A stretch of DNA of 64,000 bases from assembly GCF_014305155.1 (NCBI RefSeq), contig NZ_JACRUK010000001.1, positions 1 to 64,000 of the forward strand, written 5' to 3'. Source of the DNA: Flavobacterium muglaense. Lineage in GTDB: Bacteria > Bacteroidota > Bacteroidia > Flavobacteriales > Flavobacteriaceae. The notes under the pieces are model-generated. The model saw only the letters and a list, made by a program, of their open reading frames with translations, did no database searches and was not told where the DNA came from. This document shows, in pieces, positions 1-7,304 of the stretch (position 1 is its first letter; each line of letters starts with the position of its first letter). Made by a program: the position numbers and the translations under genes.

Positions 1-1
1 T

Positions 2-388
2 TCACCAATAACAGGTGATCATTTTCAATTAATTCTGCCACATTGTAACACTGATAATTTTCAAGTTTTTCTAAATAATTTCTCAAAAGAAAATCCCAAA
101 GAACTTAAAATAATGGTGTTGGATAATGGACGGTTTCATAAAGCTAAAAGATTAATCATTCCTGAAAACATTGTTTTAGTTTTTTTACCTCCTTATAGCC
201 CAGAACTTAATCCAGCAGAAAAAATATGGGCAAAATACAAAAGAGAATTTTCAAATAAATTTTATAATTCTTTAGAAGATGTAGAAAGTTTTATAAGTAA
301 TATCGTAAAAAACACAACTCAAAAAGAGGTCATGAGTATCTGTGGTTATAGCTATGTTTTTTTAGACAATATTTGGTCTATACAATAA
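2..388 (+). CDS. IS630-family transposase, C-terminal part (cut by window edge)
   Basis: The frame is open from the first base, so the 5' part lies outside the window and the first internal ATG at 113 is not the true start. The translation carries the second half of a DDE_3 catalytic domain. LDNGRFHKA holds the second catalytic Asp, and about 40 residues later FLPPYSPELNPAEKIW holds the catalytic Glu and is diagnostic of IS630/Tc1-like transposases. The first Asp is not visible. The reading frame is intact to its TAA. The following 100 bases hold no gene and may include the element's right end, but without the left end the terminal repeats cannot be defined. Confidence 0.85.
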   Translation, partial: SPITGDHFQLILPHCNTDNFQVFLNNFSKENPKELKIMVLDNGRFHKAKRLIIPENIVLVFLPPYSPELNPAEKIWAKYKREFSNKFYNSLEDVESFISNIVKNTTQKEVMSICGYSYVFLDNIWSIQ

Positions 389-436
389 ATGCGTTTGGTA
401 TTAGTGTAGCATGACTTTATAGCCACACATTTGCCT

Positions 437-464
437 TTGCTTAGCATAAAATTAATTATATTTG
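437..464 (+). promoter_or_regulatory. Bacteroidota-type promoter for the IYD-like nitroreductase
   Basis: TTG at 437-439, a 17-base spacer and TATATTTG at 457-464 match the Bacteroidota consensus TTG-N17-23-TAnnTTTG. Transcription would start near 471, about 15 bases before the ATG at 486. This rests on motif matching only. Confidence 0.5.
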
Positions 465-485
465 AGACTATAAAAAATAACCTTT

Positions 486-1169
486 ATGCCAGACAAAAAA
501 ATAATCGAAGAACACCCTTATATAAGGTACAGTAAACCAATACTATCCGACGAAGAAATCATCAAACGCTCTGCTTCATTTTATGAATCGATGGACGGTA
601 GACGTTCAGTTAGAGAATTTTCGGACGCCCCAGTTCCTCGTGAAGTTATTGAAAATATAATAAAAACTGCCTCAACAGCTCCTTCAGGTGCTCATAAACA
701 GCCATGGACTTTTTGTGTAATCGAAAATCCAGAAGTAAAAAAACAAATTAGAATTGCTGCCGAAGAAGAAGAACTAGAAAGTTACGAATCTCGCATGTCA
801 AGTGAATGGCTCGATGATTTAAAACCGCTAGGAACCGATTGGCAAAAGCCTTTTCTGGAAATAGCACCTTACCTCATCATTGTTTTTAGACGAATTTATG
901 AGTTTGGCCCCGAAGGAAAAAAGAAAAACAATTATTACGTTCAAGAAAGCGTAGGACTAGCTTGTGGTTTTTTATTAGCTGCTATTCACAACGCCGGTTT
1001 AGTTTCTTTAACGCATACCCCAAGTCCAATGAATTTTATCAGTAAAATTCTAAACCGCCCCGAAAACGAAAAACCATTTTTATTAATTCCTGTTGGATAT
1101 CCCGCAGCCGAATGTTGGGTTCCAGACATCAATCGAAAAGAACTAGACGAAGTAGCCATTTTCTACTAG
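486..1169 (+). CDS. nitroreductase-superfamily protein, iodotyrosine deiodinase (IYD)-like
   Basis: FMN-dependent nitroreductase fold of 227 residues. The N-terminal RRSVREFS (39-46) and STAPSGAHKQPW (63-74) are the usual FMN-phosphate segments. It matches the iodotyrosine deiodinase subgroup rather than general nitroreductases. An acidic lid EEEELESY (93-100) is followed by WQK, placing Glu96, Tyr100 and Lys121 at the same spacings (4 and 21 residues) as the Glu-Tyr-Lys triad that clamps the halotyrosine zwitterion in vertebrate IYD. A THTPSP segment (176-181) corresponds to the loop that places a Thr next to FMN N5. Such enzymes reductively dehalogenate iodo-, bromo- or chlorotyrosine. The substrate here is inferred from the family. 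It is a single gene with its own promoter and a terminator at 1196. Confidence 0.88.
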   Translation: MPDKKIIEEHPYIRYSKPILSDEEIIKRSASFYESMDGRRSVREFSDAPVPREVIENIIKTASTAPSGAHKQPWTFCVIENPEVKKQIRIAAEEEELESYESRMSSEWLDDLKPLGTDWQKPFLEIAPYLIIVFRRIYEFGPEGKKKNNYYVQESVGLACGFLLAAIHNAGLVSLTHTPSPMNFISKILNRPENEKPFLLIPVGYPAAECWVPDINRKELDEVAIFY

Positions 1170-1195
1170 ACCCCTCTTTTTATAATAAAAATAAC

Positions 1196-1215
1196 GCCAA
1201 CAGTGTTGGCTTTTT
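1196..1215 (+). terminator. Rho-independent terminator after the IYD-like gene
   Basis: GCCAAC and GTTGGC pair around a 3-base loop and are followed by TTTTT. The hairpin lies 26 bases after the stop codon. Confidence 0.6.
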
Positions 1216-1251
1216 AAAACTAAAAATTAATTATACAAAACGATAAATTTT

Positions 1252-2118
1252 ATGGCTTCAGGATTTTTTGCCCTTCTAGATGATATCGCAGCACTTATGG
1301 ATGATGTTGCAGTAATGAGTAAAGTGGCTACCAAAAAAACAGCAGGAATACTTGGTGACGACTTAGCAGTAAATGCCGAAAAAGCTTCTGGATTTGTAAG
1401 CTCCAGAGAAATCCCTGTTCTATGGGCAATTACCAAAGGTTCATTACTAAACAAACTAATCATATTGCCCTTTGCCTTTTTACTAAGCGCTTTTGCCCCA
1501 CTGGCGATCACTATTATTCTAGTATTAGGTGCATTATACCTCGCTTATGAAGGTGCCGAAAAAATATACGAATATATCGTACCACACCACCACGATGAAA
1601 ACAGTACTGAAATTGCCGAACTAACCGAAGAGGAAATTTTATTGATCGAAAAAGACAAAATTAAATCGGCCATTGTTACTGATTTTATTCTCTCTATCGA
1701 AATTGTCATTATCGCATTAGGCACCGTATTAGAAGAGACTATCGTACATCAAATAATCGTAGTGAGCTTTATAGCATTACTAGCAACGGTAGGTGTATAC
1801 GGTATTGTAGCGCTAATAGTAAGAATGGACGATCTAGGTCTTGCCTTAAAGAAAAGAAAAAACGGCTTGATGCAAACCATAGGAACTATTTTAATCCAAG
1901 CCTTGCCTTTGGTCATTAAAGCCCTGGCATTTATAGGAACAATTGCCTTATTATTAGTTGCTGGAGGGATTTTTGTTCATAAAATAGAACCTTTACATCA
2001 TGTTTTGAGTAATTTTCCTGATATCGCCAAAGAATTTATCATCGGTCTAGCAGGAGGAATTATCGCATTAGTTGTCGTTTTATTGATCAAAAAAATCATT
2101 AAAAAAATAAAGTCGTGA
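1252..2118 (+). CDS. DUF808 (YedI-like) family inner-membrane protein
   Basis: 288 residues. The N-terminal MASGFFALLDDIAALMDDVA and the KKTAGILGDDLAVNAEKASGF region that follows are signatures of the DUF808/YedI family. Several hydrophobic helices follow, at about 69-95, 139-160, 165-185, 206-236 and 258-280, with a charged His-rich loop PHHHDEN near 109-115. The family is widespread in bacteria and has no firmly established biochemical function. It is likely monocistronic. The product is a polytopic inner-membrane protein. Confidence 0.88.
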   Translation: MASGFFALLDDIAALMDDVAVMSKVATKKTAGILGDDLAVNAEKASGFVSSREIPVLWAITKGSLLNKLIILPFAFLLSAFAPLAITIILVLGALYLAYEGAEKIYEYIVPHHHDENSTEIAELTEEEILLIEKDKIKSAIVTDFILSIEIVIIALGTVLEETIVHQIIVVSFIALLATVGVYGIVALIVRMDDLGLALKKRKNGLMQTIGTILIQALPLVIKALAFIGTIALLLVAGGIFVHKIEPLHHVLSNFPDIAKEFIIGLAGGIIALVVVLLIKKIIKKIKS

Positions 2119-2133
2119 ACTAATAATTATTAA

Positions 2134-2574
2134 ATGATTGACATTCGATTAATTGATATTCAAGATTCTTTTTACCCATTTGAACAAGAATTATGAAATA
2201 AAATTTTACTGCGCCCTCTCGGAATTCCAGATCATGCTTGGGAAATGCACGATTCAGCAGCTTGGCATTTTATAGGGCTTGACAATAATATCGTCCTTGG
2301 CTGTGTGGTTTTGGTTCCTATAAATCCAGAAAAAACGGTAGCCCAGCTCATGCAAATGGCTGTCGACACCAATCAACAAGGAAAAGGCATTGGCAAACTA
2401 TTAGTAAATGCATTAATCGCTTTCGCAAAAGCAAAAGGGCTAATAGAAATCATTTGCCATGCTAGAGAAAATGCAGTCCCTTTTTATTTAGGGTTAGGAT
2501 TCGAAATATATGACGATCCTTTTATTGAAGTAGGAATGCAGCATTACCACATGAAAATTATTTTAGACCATTAA
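2134..2574 (+). pseudogene. GNAT-family N-acetyltransferase with in-frame stop
   Basis: An ATG at 2134 opens MIDIRLIDIQDSFYPFEQEL, then TGA (2194-2196) interrupts, and the same frame continues NKILLRPLGIPDHAWEMHDSAA to a normal GNAT core. That core holds the acetyl-CoA loop QQGKGIGKLLV, then HARENAVPFYLGLGFEIYDDPF and a C-terminal HYHMKI. Members of this subgroup usually have an aromatic residue between EL and NK, so TGA probably replaces TGG (Trp). A shortened product could start at the ATG at 2245, but it would lack the N-terminal strand and helix. Either a recent pseudogene or a sequencing error would explain it. Confidence 0.75.
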
Positions 2575-2583
2575 AAAAAGAAC

Positions 2584-3057
2584 GTGACTATAGACAACAC
2601 TACATACGCCGAAGCTGCAATGCTTATCAATAAACCTATTGCAACAGTATTTCAAGCTTTTATCAATCCCGAAATTACGACTAAGTTCTGGTTCACAAAA
2701 GCATCAGCCTCTTTAGAAGAAGGGAAATCTATTGACTGGAATTGGGAAATGTACGGCAACCATACCGTTACTGTAAAAGTTTTAACTATAAAAGAAAACG
2801 AATTAATCGCAATTCAATGGGGTGATAATGAGCAAAATATTGTGGAATTCGAATTTAATAATTTAGGCGAAAGCAAAACATTTGTCACCATCACCTTCAA
2901 CGGTATTCAAGGAAGAGTAGACGAACTTTGCTCTCAAATTAGAGATACAACAGAGGGTTTTACGCTAGTTCTTGCAGGTTTAAAAGCGTATTTAGAACAT
3001 AATATTCAACTTAATTTAGTAGCAGATCGATTTCCAGCTGAACTAACTGAAGCATGA
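2584..3057 (+). CDS. SRPBCC (AHSA1-like) domain protein
   Basis: 157 residues with the START-like/AHSA1 pattern. INKPIATVFQAFINPEITTKFWFTK starts the fold, WNWEMYG lies mid-strand, and a C-terminal helix RDTTEGFTLVLAGLKAYLEHN closes the cavity. Such domains bind hydrophobic ligands or act as Hsp90-cochaperone-like modules; no specific ligand can be assigned. The start is a GTG at 2584, ten bases after the preceding stop, and an ATG at 2620 is a possible alternative. The close spacing suggests co-transcription with the broken GNAT gene. Confidence 0.85.
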   Translation: MTIDNTTYAEAAMLINKPIATVFQAFINPEITTKFWFTKASASLEEGKSIDWNWEMYGNHTVTVKVLTIKENELIAIQWGDNEQNIVEFEFNNLGESKTFVTITFNGIQGRVDELCSQIRDTTEGFTLVLAGLKAYLEHNIQLNLVADRFPAELTEA

Positions 3058-3116
3058 TTTGAAGGATGATTCTATAATTAATGATCTTCTTTAGGAAAAA
3101 CAATAAATACTTTGAC

Positions 3117-4652
3117 ATGAAAAAATTAAATCACACAGTACTATTTCTTATTTTGGCTACTCAAGTCCTTAGCGCGCAATCTACGGAAAGCTTAAAAATA
3201 AGAAAGCAAACGCAGCAGAATGCAAAAGTAATTATTCGTGAATTTACCGATTTCTTAAAGATTCCAAATGTTGCAGCAAATCCTATAAGCCTGCGTGAAA
3301 ACGCTAATTTTATTATGGGAATGATGACAAACAAAGGGATTAACAACGTACAATTGCTGGAAGGAAAAACCGAAGATACCACTCCTGCTGTATATGGAGA
3401 AGTACTTGTACCCGGCGCTAAACAAACATTGATTTTCTACGCACACTATGATGGCCAACCTGTAAATCCAGCACAATGGGACAAAAAACTAACTCCTTTT
3501 ACACCCCAACTATTTACCGCAAGTCTTGACAAAAACGGTACTAGTATTCCGTTCCCACAAGACGGAAAATACAATGGAGAATGGAGAATATATGCCCGAG
3601 GAGCATCTGACGACAAGGCTGGTGTGGACGCAATTTTAAATGCATACGATGCCATTAAAAAAAGCGGACTAAAACCTACTTACAATCTTAAGTTCTTTTT
3701 TGAAGGTGAAGAGGAAGAAGGGTCTACTCATCTTGATGCTATTTTAGAAAAAAACGCTAAACTTTTAACTTCGGATTTATGGATCATCTGCGATGGCCCC
3801 GTACATCAATCAGGAAAAAAACAATTATACTTAGGCGTTAGAGGCGATACTAATCTAGACCTTACTGTATATGCTTCAAAAAGACCACTACACAGTGGAC
3901 ATTATGGAAATTGGGCACCCAATCCAGCAATGATGCTAGCCGAATTACTCGCTTCTATGAAAGAGGATGACGGCCGAGTAAGCATTAAAGGTTTTTATGA
4001 TGATGTGATTCCGCTAAGTCCATCAGAGAAAGCGGCTTTATTAGAAGTTCCATCAGTAGACGCTCAAATGAAAACTGAGCTAGGAATGGGTAATCCAGAA
4101 ATGAAAGACATATCATTAAGCGAAGCAATCAATTTACCCTCGTTAAATATCAATGGTATACAAAGTGGTAACGTAGGTAAAATGGCCTCAAATCAGATTC
4201 CAACCACAGCTACCGCAGTACTTGACCTGAGATTAGTTTTAGGAAACGACTGGAAAAGACAGCAACAAAAAGTAATTGATCATATCAAAGGACAAGGCTA
4301 TTTTGTTACCACCAATGACCCAACAGATCAAGAAAGAGCTACATATCCAAAAATCATAAAAATAATTGCTAATCCAAATGGAATAAATGCGCAACGCACT
4401 TCAATGGATCTACCAATAATTAAGAAAGTTATTGCGGCCGTAAAAGCGACAACTAACGACCAAGTAGTTTTACAACCCACGATGGGTGGTAGCTTACCTT
4501 TGTACTTGTTTGAAAAATACTTAAAAGCCAACACTATTTCAGTGCCTATTGCAAATCATGATAACAATCAACATGCTGAAAACGAAAATATCCGTCTTCA
4601 AAATTTATTTGACGGTATTGAAACTATGGGTTCCTTAATGTTACTGAAGTAA
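3117..4652 (+). CDS. secreted M20-family metallopeptidase
   Basis: 511 residues when started at ATG 3117, which gives a clean signal peptide (MKKLNHTVLFLILATQVLSA). An upstream ATG at 3081 would prepend 12 mostly polar residues. M20 hallmarks are present: YAHYDGQPV (His and Asp metal ligand and base), ARGASDDKAG (bridging Asp), EGEEEEGS (catalytic and zinc Glu pair) and a late NHDNNQHAENE His. A dimerisation lid domain lies in between. These enzymes are periplasmic or secreted di-zinc dipeptidases or carboxypeptidases. The exact substrate is unknown. Confidence 0.9.
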   Translation: MKKLNHTVLFLILATQVLSAQSTESLKIRKQTQQNAKVIIREFTDFLKIPNVAANPISLRENANFIMGMMTNKGINNVQLLEGKTEDTTPAVYGEVLVPGAKQTLIFYAHYDGQPVNPAQWDKKLTPFTPQLFTASLDKNGTSIPFPQDGKYNGEWRIYARGASDDKAGVDAILNAYDAIKKSGLKPTYNLKFFFEGEEEEGSTHLDAILEKNAKLLTSDLWIICDGPVHQSGKKQLYLGVRGDTNLDLTVYASKRPLHSGHYGNWAPNPAMMLAELLASMKEDDGRVSIKGFYDDVIPLSPSEKAALLEVPSVDAQMKTELGMGNPEMKDISLSEAINLPSLNINGIQSGNVGKMASNQIPTTATAVLDLRLVLGNDWKRQQQKVIDHIKGQGYFVTTNDPTDQERATYPKIIKIIANPNGINAQRTSMDLPIIKKVIAAVKATTNDQVVLQPTMGGSLPLYLFEKYLKANTISVPIANHDNNQHAENENIRLQNLFDGIETMGSLMLLK

Positions 4653-4707
4653 ATAATAATAAAAAACATAATTATTACATGGCTATCCATAATCTGCAAA
4701 CAGTAAG

Positions 4708-5361
4708 ATGATCTCAACAAAAACAACAAAAAATCTTCCAGACCAAAATCTACTTCAGCAAATTTGCAAAGCTATTGCTGTTTTAGACGCTATCATTTCG
4801 CCAGAATGGGAATATCGATACTACTCCTTTAACTCAAAATAGGCAAAAGGGGAACAGTTTTTCGAAATGAGAGACGGTTGCGGAGACCAGATGTTAATAT
4901 TATTTCAAGAGGACAAATCCGTTATAAATGGCTTTGCTCATGAACTTTATGATTTTGAAGTCCATTTACCTAACAAGTCACAACTAACAGTTGGCCTTCC
5001 TGAAATGTATGAGGAATTTATCTTCGGTGAACCCGTAAAAAGCATCGGAACTACTTTTTGCATTTGGCTAAACGATCAAAATAAATGGACTATCGGCGAT
5101 TTAGAAAATAATTTCAATGACGGTTCTCCAGAAATGCTAACTATTTTTGACGGAAATCCACAAACTTATATCGATTGGGCAACCGAATATTTTGAAGAAA
5201 GCTACACACAAACAGGTATCCCTTTGCAAACTGTAACTGACATTTACAATGGAAAAACACTAACAAAATCGATGGTTTTGTCCATTGTAGACCAAATCGA
5301 AGACTGGAAACAACTTGAAAAAGATCTAGTCGAAATTAACTACCCATCCCATTTCACATAA
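4708..5361 (+). pseudogene. hypothetical protein gene interrupted by an in-frame amber stop
   Basis: The ATG at 4708 begins MISTKTTKNLPDQNLLQQIC and runs to EYRYYSFNSK, where TAG occurs at 4840-4842. The same frame continues AKGEQFFEMRDGCGDQ and stays open for another 164 codons after the ATG at 4867. Both halves read as one soluble protein with motifs such as MRDGCGDQMLILF and WATEYFEESY. The sequence around the stop suggests TGG (Trp) became TAG. Family not recognised with certainty; it resembles conserved hypothetical proteins of Bacteroidota. An internal start at 4867 could still make a shortened 164-residue protein. A membrane-protein gene follows 11 bases later. Confidence 0.65.
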
Positions 5362-5372
5362 AAAAACTAAAA

Positions 5373-5906
5373 ATGGGCTTTGGGTTCAACTTATTTTTCA
5401 TTTTAATAGTAATACCACTAACAGCAATCTTACTGCTTGCTTGGGGTTTGAGCCGCAAAAAAGTTTACGGTAAAACGATAGGTATAATTTGGATCGTAAT
5501 TATCGGCATTATTTTTATTGCATCAACAACTACCGCTTTAACATCCAAAACAAAACTTAACAAAAAAGATTACTACGGGCACTATTGTATAGATCGCGAC
5601 TATTTTCCGGGTAAGCAAGCCGACTGGCAATATGAAAATTTTAGATTTGAAATTAAAGACAATGACTCCATATACTTTTATGAAACCGATAAGGAGAAAA
5701 TAATAAAAACGTATCGAGGAACCATTTCGACTACCATTCCTTATAGTTCTGCAAGACTTATTATTAACATGCAACAACCTTCAAGCCACATTACGACAAG
5801 TAACCCTACTGTTTACAGAGGGAGTTGGGACTTTATTTTAGTATTCAATTCTCCTAAATTCAATAACGTCTATTTTAAAAAAGGAGAATGGGCACCACTC
5901 GAATAA
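5373..5906 (+). CDS. hypothetical membrane protein (two N-terminal TM helices)
   Basis: 177 residues, not recognised. Residues 1-25 and 35-56 are strongly hydrophobic, forming a hairpin in the membrane. The remaining 120 residues are polar and beta-rich, with YGHYCIDRDYFPGKQADWQYENF near 68-90. The gene begins 11 bases after the interrupted upstream gene and probably shares its transcript. No enzymatic motif is visible. Confidence 0.7.
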   Translation: MGFGFNLFFILIVIPLTAILLLAWGLSRKKVYGKTIGIIWIVIIGIIFIASTTTALTSKTKLNKKDYYGHYCIDRDYFPGKQADWQYENFRFEIKDNDSIYFYETDKEKIIKTYRGTISTTIPYSSARLIINMQQPSSHITTSNPTVYRGSWDFILVFNSPKFNNVYFKKGEWAPLE

Positions 5907-5938
5907 TAACATTCCTAATTTCACATATAATCCAAAAA

Positions 5939-5968
5939 AAGCCTCAAACTAGTCTAGTTGAGGCTTTG
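5939..5968. terminator. bidirectional terminator between convergent genes
   Basis: GCCTCAAACTAG and CTAGTTGAGGC form an imperfect stem flanked by A-runs on the left and a T-rich tract on the right. It lies between two gene ends that face each other (5906 and 5973). Confidence 0.65.
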
Positions 5969-5972
5969 TATT

Positions 5973-7145
5973 TTAATATAAAATAGATGTATTATTCTTT
6001 TTAGCTTTCTTCAACCTATTTTTATAATACTTATTATAAAGAGGCTTTTCTAACATTTTGTCTACACGATATAATTGCCAACGTAGATTTTCTTGAACAG
6101 CTTCCCATTCTTTAATTTGTTGGTACGGAAATACTGCTTGTGGCTGATTAACATATGGCACTAAAAATTCAATAGCTTTCAAGATACTTCTTCCATCTTT
6201 AGATTCCTGATGAAGCAAATCAATATTTAGCGATTTTGCCATTTGCGCCATGTCTAAAAAATGAGTCAAATTAAAAGTAGAATACCCTAAAGCTGTCGTT
6301 CTTTCCAATTCTAGCGGTTGGGACCCATCAGGCTCAATTTGTGTAAACAATCTATTCTCTGCAAACTGATTGACTATTTTTTTAGCCAATTCATGGTCAC
6401 CAATAAAAAGAGCATAACGTGTTAATTGTACATCAAAAGCGGTACCATGATTGTTTTTTGCTTGTTGTTCTTCAGCTGCTACAGTAGAAGTTTGCAACCA
6501 ACTAACATACGTTTTAAACCAATCTTGTATCGCCATTTGATCTAGTGTCTCGAAAGCTTTTGACTCCTTAAGAATTTCAACTGCATCAAGCATTTCAAAA
6601 AAAGAATAAGTATCCAGAATCCCTTCTCCTCTACCCATACCATTTCTTACACCGGGAATAGTTTGTCCGTAATCCATATTCGGGTTCATTTTTGTATCAG
6701 CATTCAGGAACCAAATACGCAAATCAGCTACTGCTTTTTCAGCATATTTCTCATCAGTTGTTAGATGGTATGCCAAGGCAAGCGTCTCTACACTTCTAGC
6801 AAAATCACTTAAGGGATAACGGTCTAACTTTTCAATCTCAGGATTAGATTGACCGTCTTTTCTAATATAAGGCAAACCATCCGTTTTTGTAGGATCGGGC
6901 CACCAATAGCGACCCATACTCATATAATCGTGCTTATCTCCACTAGAAGGTGTCATTTCTTTATCAACGACCGTTACTAGAGTTTGATTCAATTTTTCAT
7001 TGGCTTCTTTTATAATAGCCCTTATTTCAATGGTATTCTTATCTTTAGCTTCATCTAAACTTTTTATATTCCAAACACGCAATTGCGCTTGCACGTTCAC
7101 AACAGCTAAAAGAGTAAATAGTGGTATCCAATTTGTTTTGATCAT
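5973..7145 (-). CDS. alginate lyase-family protein (PF05426-type)
   Basis: 390 residues with signal peptide MIKTNWIPLFTLLAVVNVQA. The alginate-lyase superfamily (alpha/alpha)-barrel pattern is clear: an early YMSMGRYWWPDPTKTDGLPY, then RNGMGRGEGILDTYSFFEML, the catalytic-site KNNHGTAFDVQ (Asn-His pair), and EPDGSQPLELERTTALGYSTFNL with the downstream Arg/Tyr. This architecture occurs in PL5- and PL38-like lyases acting on alginate or related uronates. No SusC/SusD pair or other polysaccharide-utilisation genes lie nearby, so the substrate is uncertain. It is a periplasmic protein transcribed alone. Confidence 0.85.
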   Translation of the reverse strand: MIKTNWIPLFTLLAVVNVQAQLRVWNIKSLDEAKDKNTIEIRAIIKEANEKLNQTLVTVVDKEMTPSSGDKHDYMSMGRYWWPDPTKTDGLPYIRKDGQSNPEIEKLDRYPLSDFARSVETLALAYHLTTDEKYAEKAVADLRIWFLNADTKMNPNMDYGQTIPGVRNGMGRGEGILDTYSFFEMLDAVEILKESKAFETLDQMAIQDWFKTYVSWLQTSTVAAEEQQAKNNHGTAFDVQLTRYALFIGDHELAKKIVNQFAENRLFTQIEPDGSQPLELERTTALGYSTFNLTHFLDMAQMAKSLNIDLLHQESKDGRSILKAIEFLVPYVNQPQAVFPYQQIKEWEAVQENLRWQLYRVDKMLEKPLYNKYYKNRLKKAKKNNTSILY

Positions 7146-7260
7146 CTTCTATAAATTTAAATCGAATGTAATGTAGTAAAAAAATACTTTTACACACTAT
7201 TGGTTTACCAATTTACAATAATAATGCAAATTAATCAACTTATCCAGCTGTAGCAAAAAC

Positions 7261-7290
7261 AAAAAAAGCCCCAATCAAGGGGCTTTTTTA
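7261..7290 (-). terminator. carB terminator
   Basis: AGCCCC and GGGGCT form a stem with a 6-base loop between long A- and T-runs, 15 bases beyond the carB stop on the minus strand. Confidence 0.75.
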
Positions 7291-7304
7291 TATCAAAATT
7301 GAGA

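Noticed and set aside
389-485. Right terminal inverted repeat of the IS630 element
   Set aside because: The left end is outside the window, so no inverted repeat pair or TA duplication can be demonstrated.
5973-7145. Polysaccharide-utilisation locus around the alginate lyase-like gene
   Set aside because: No SusC/SusD pair, sulfatase or other glycoside-active gene lies nearby; flanking genes are unrelated housekeeping genes.
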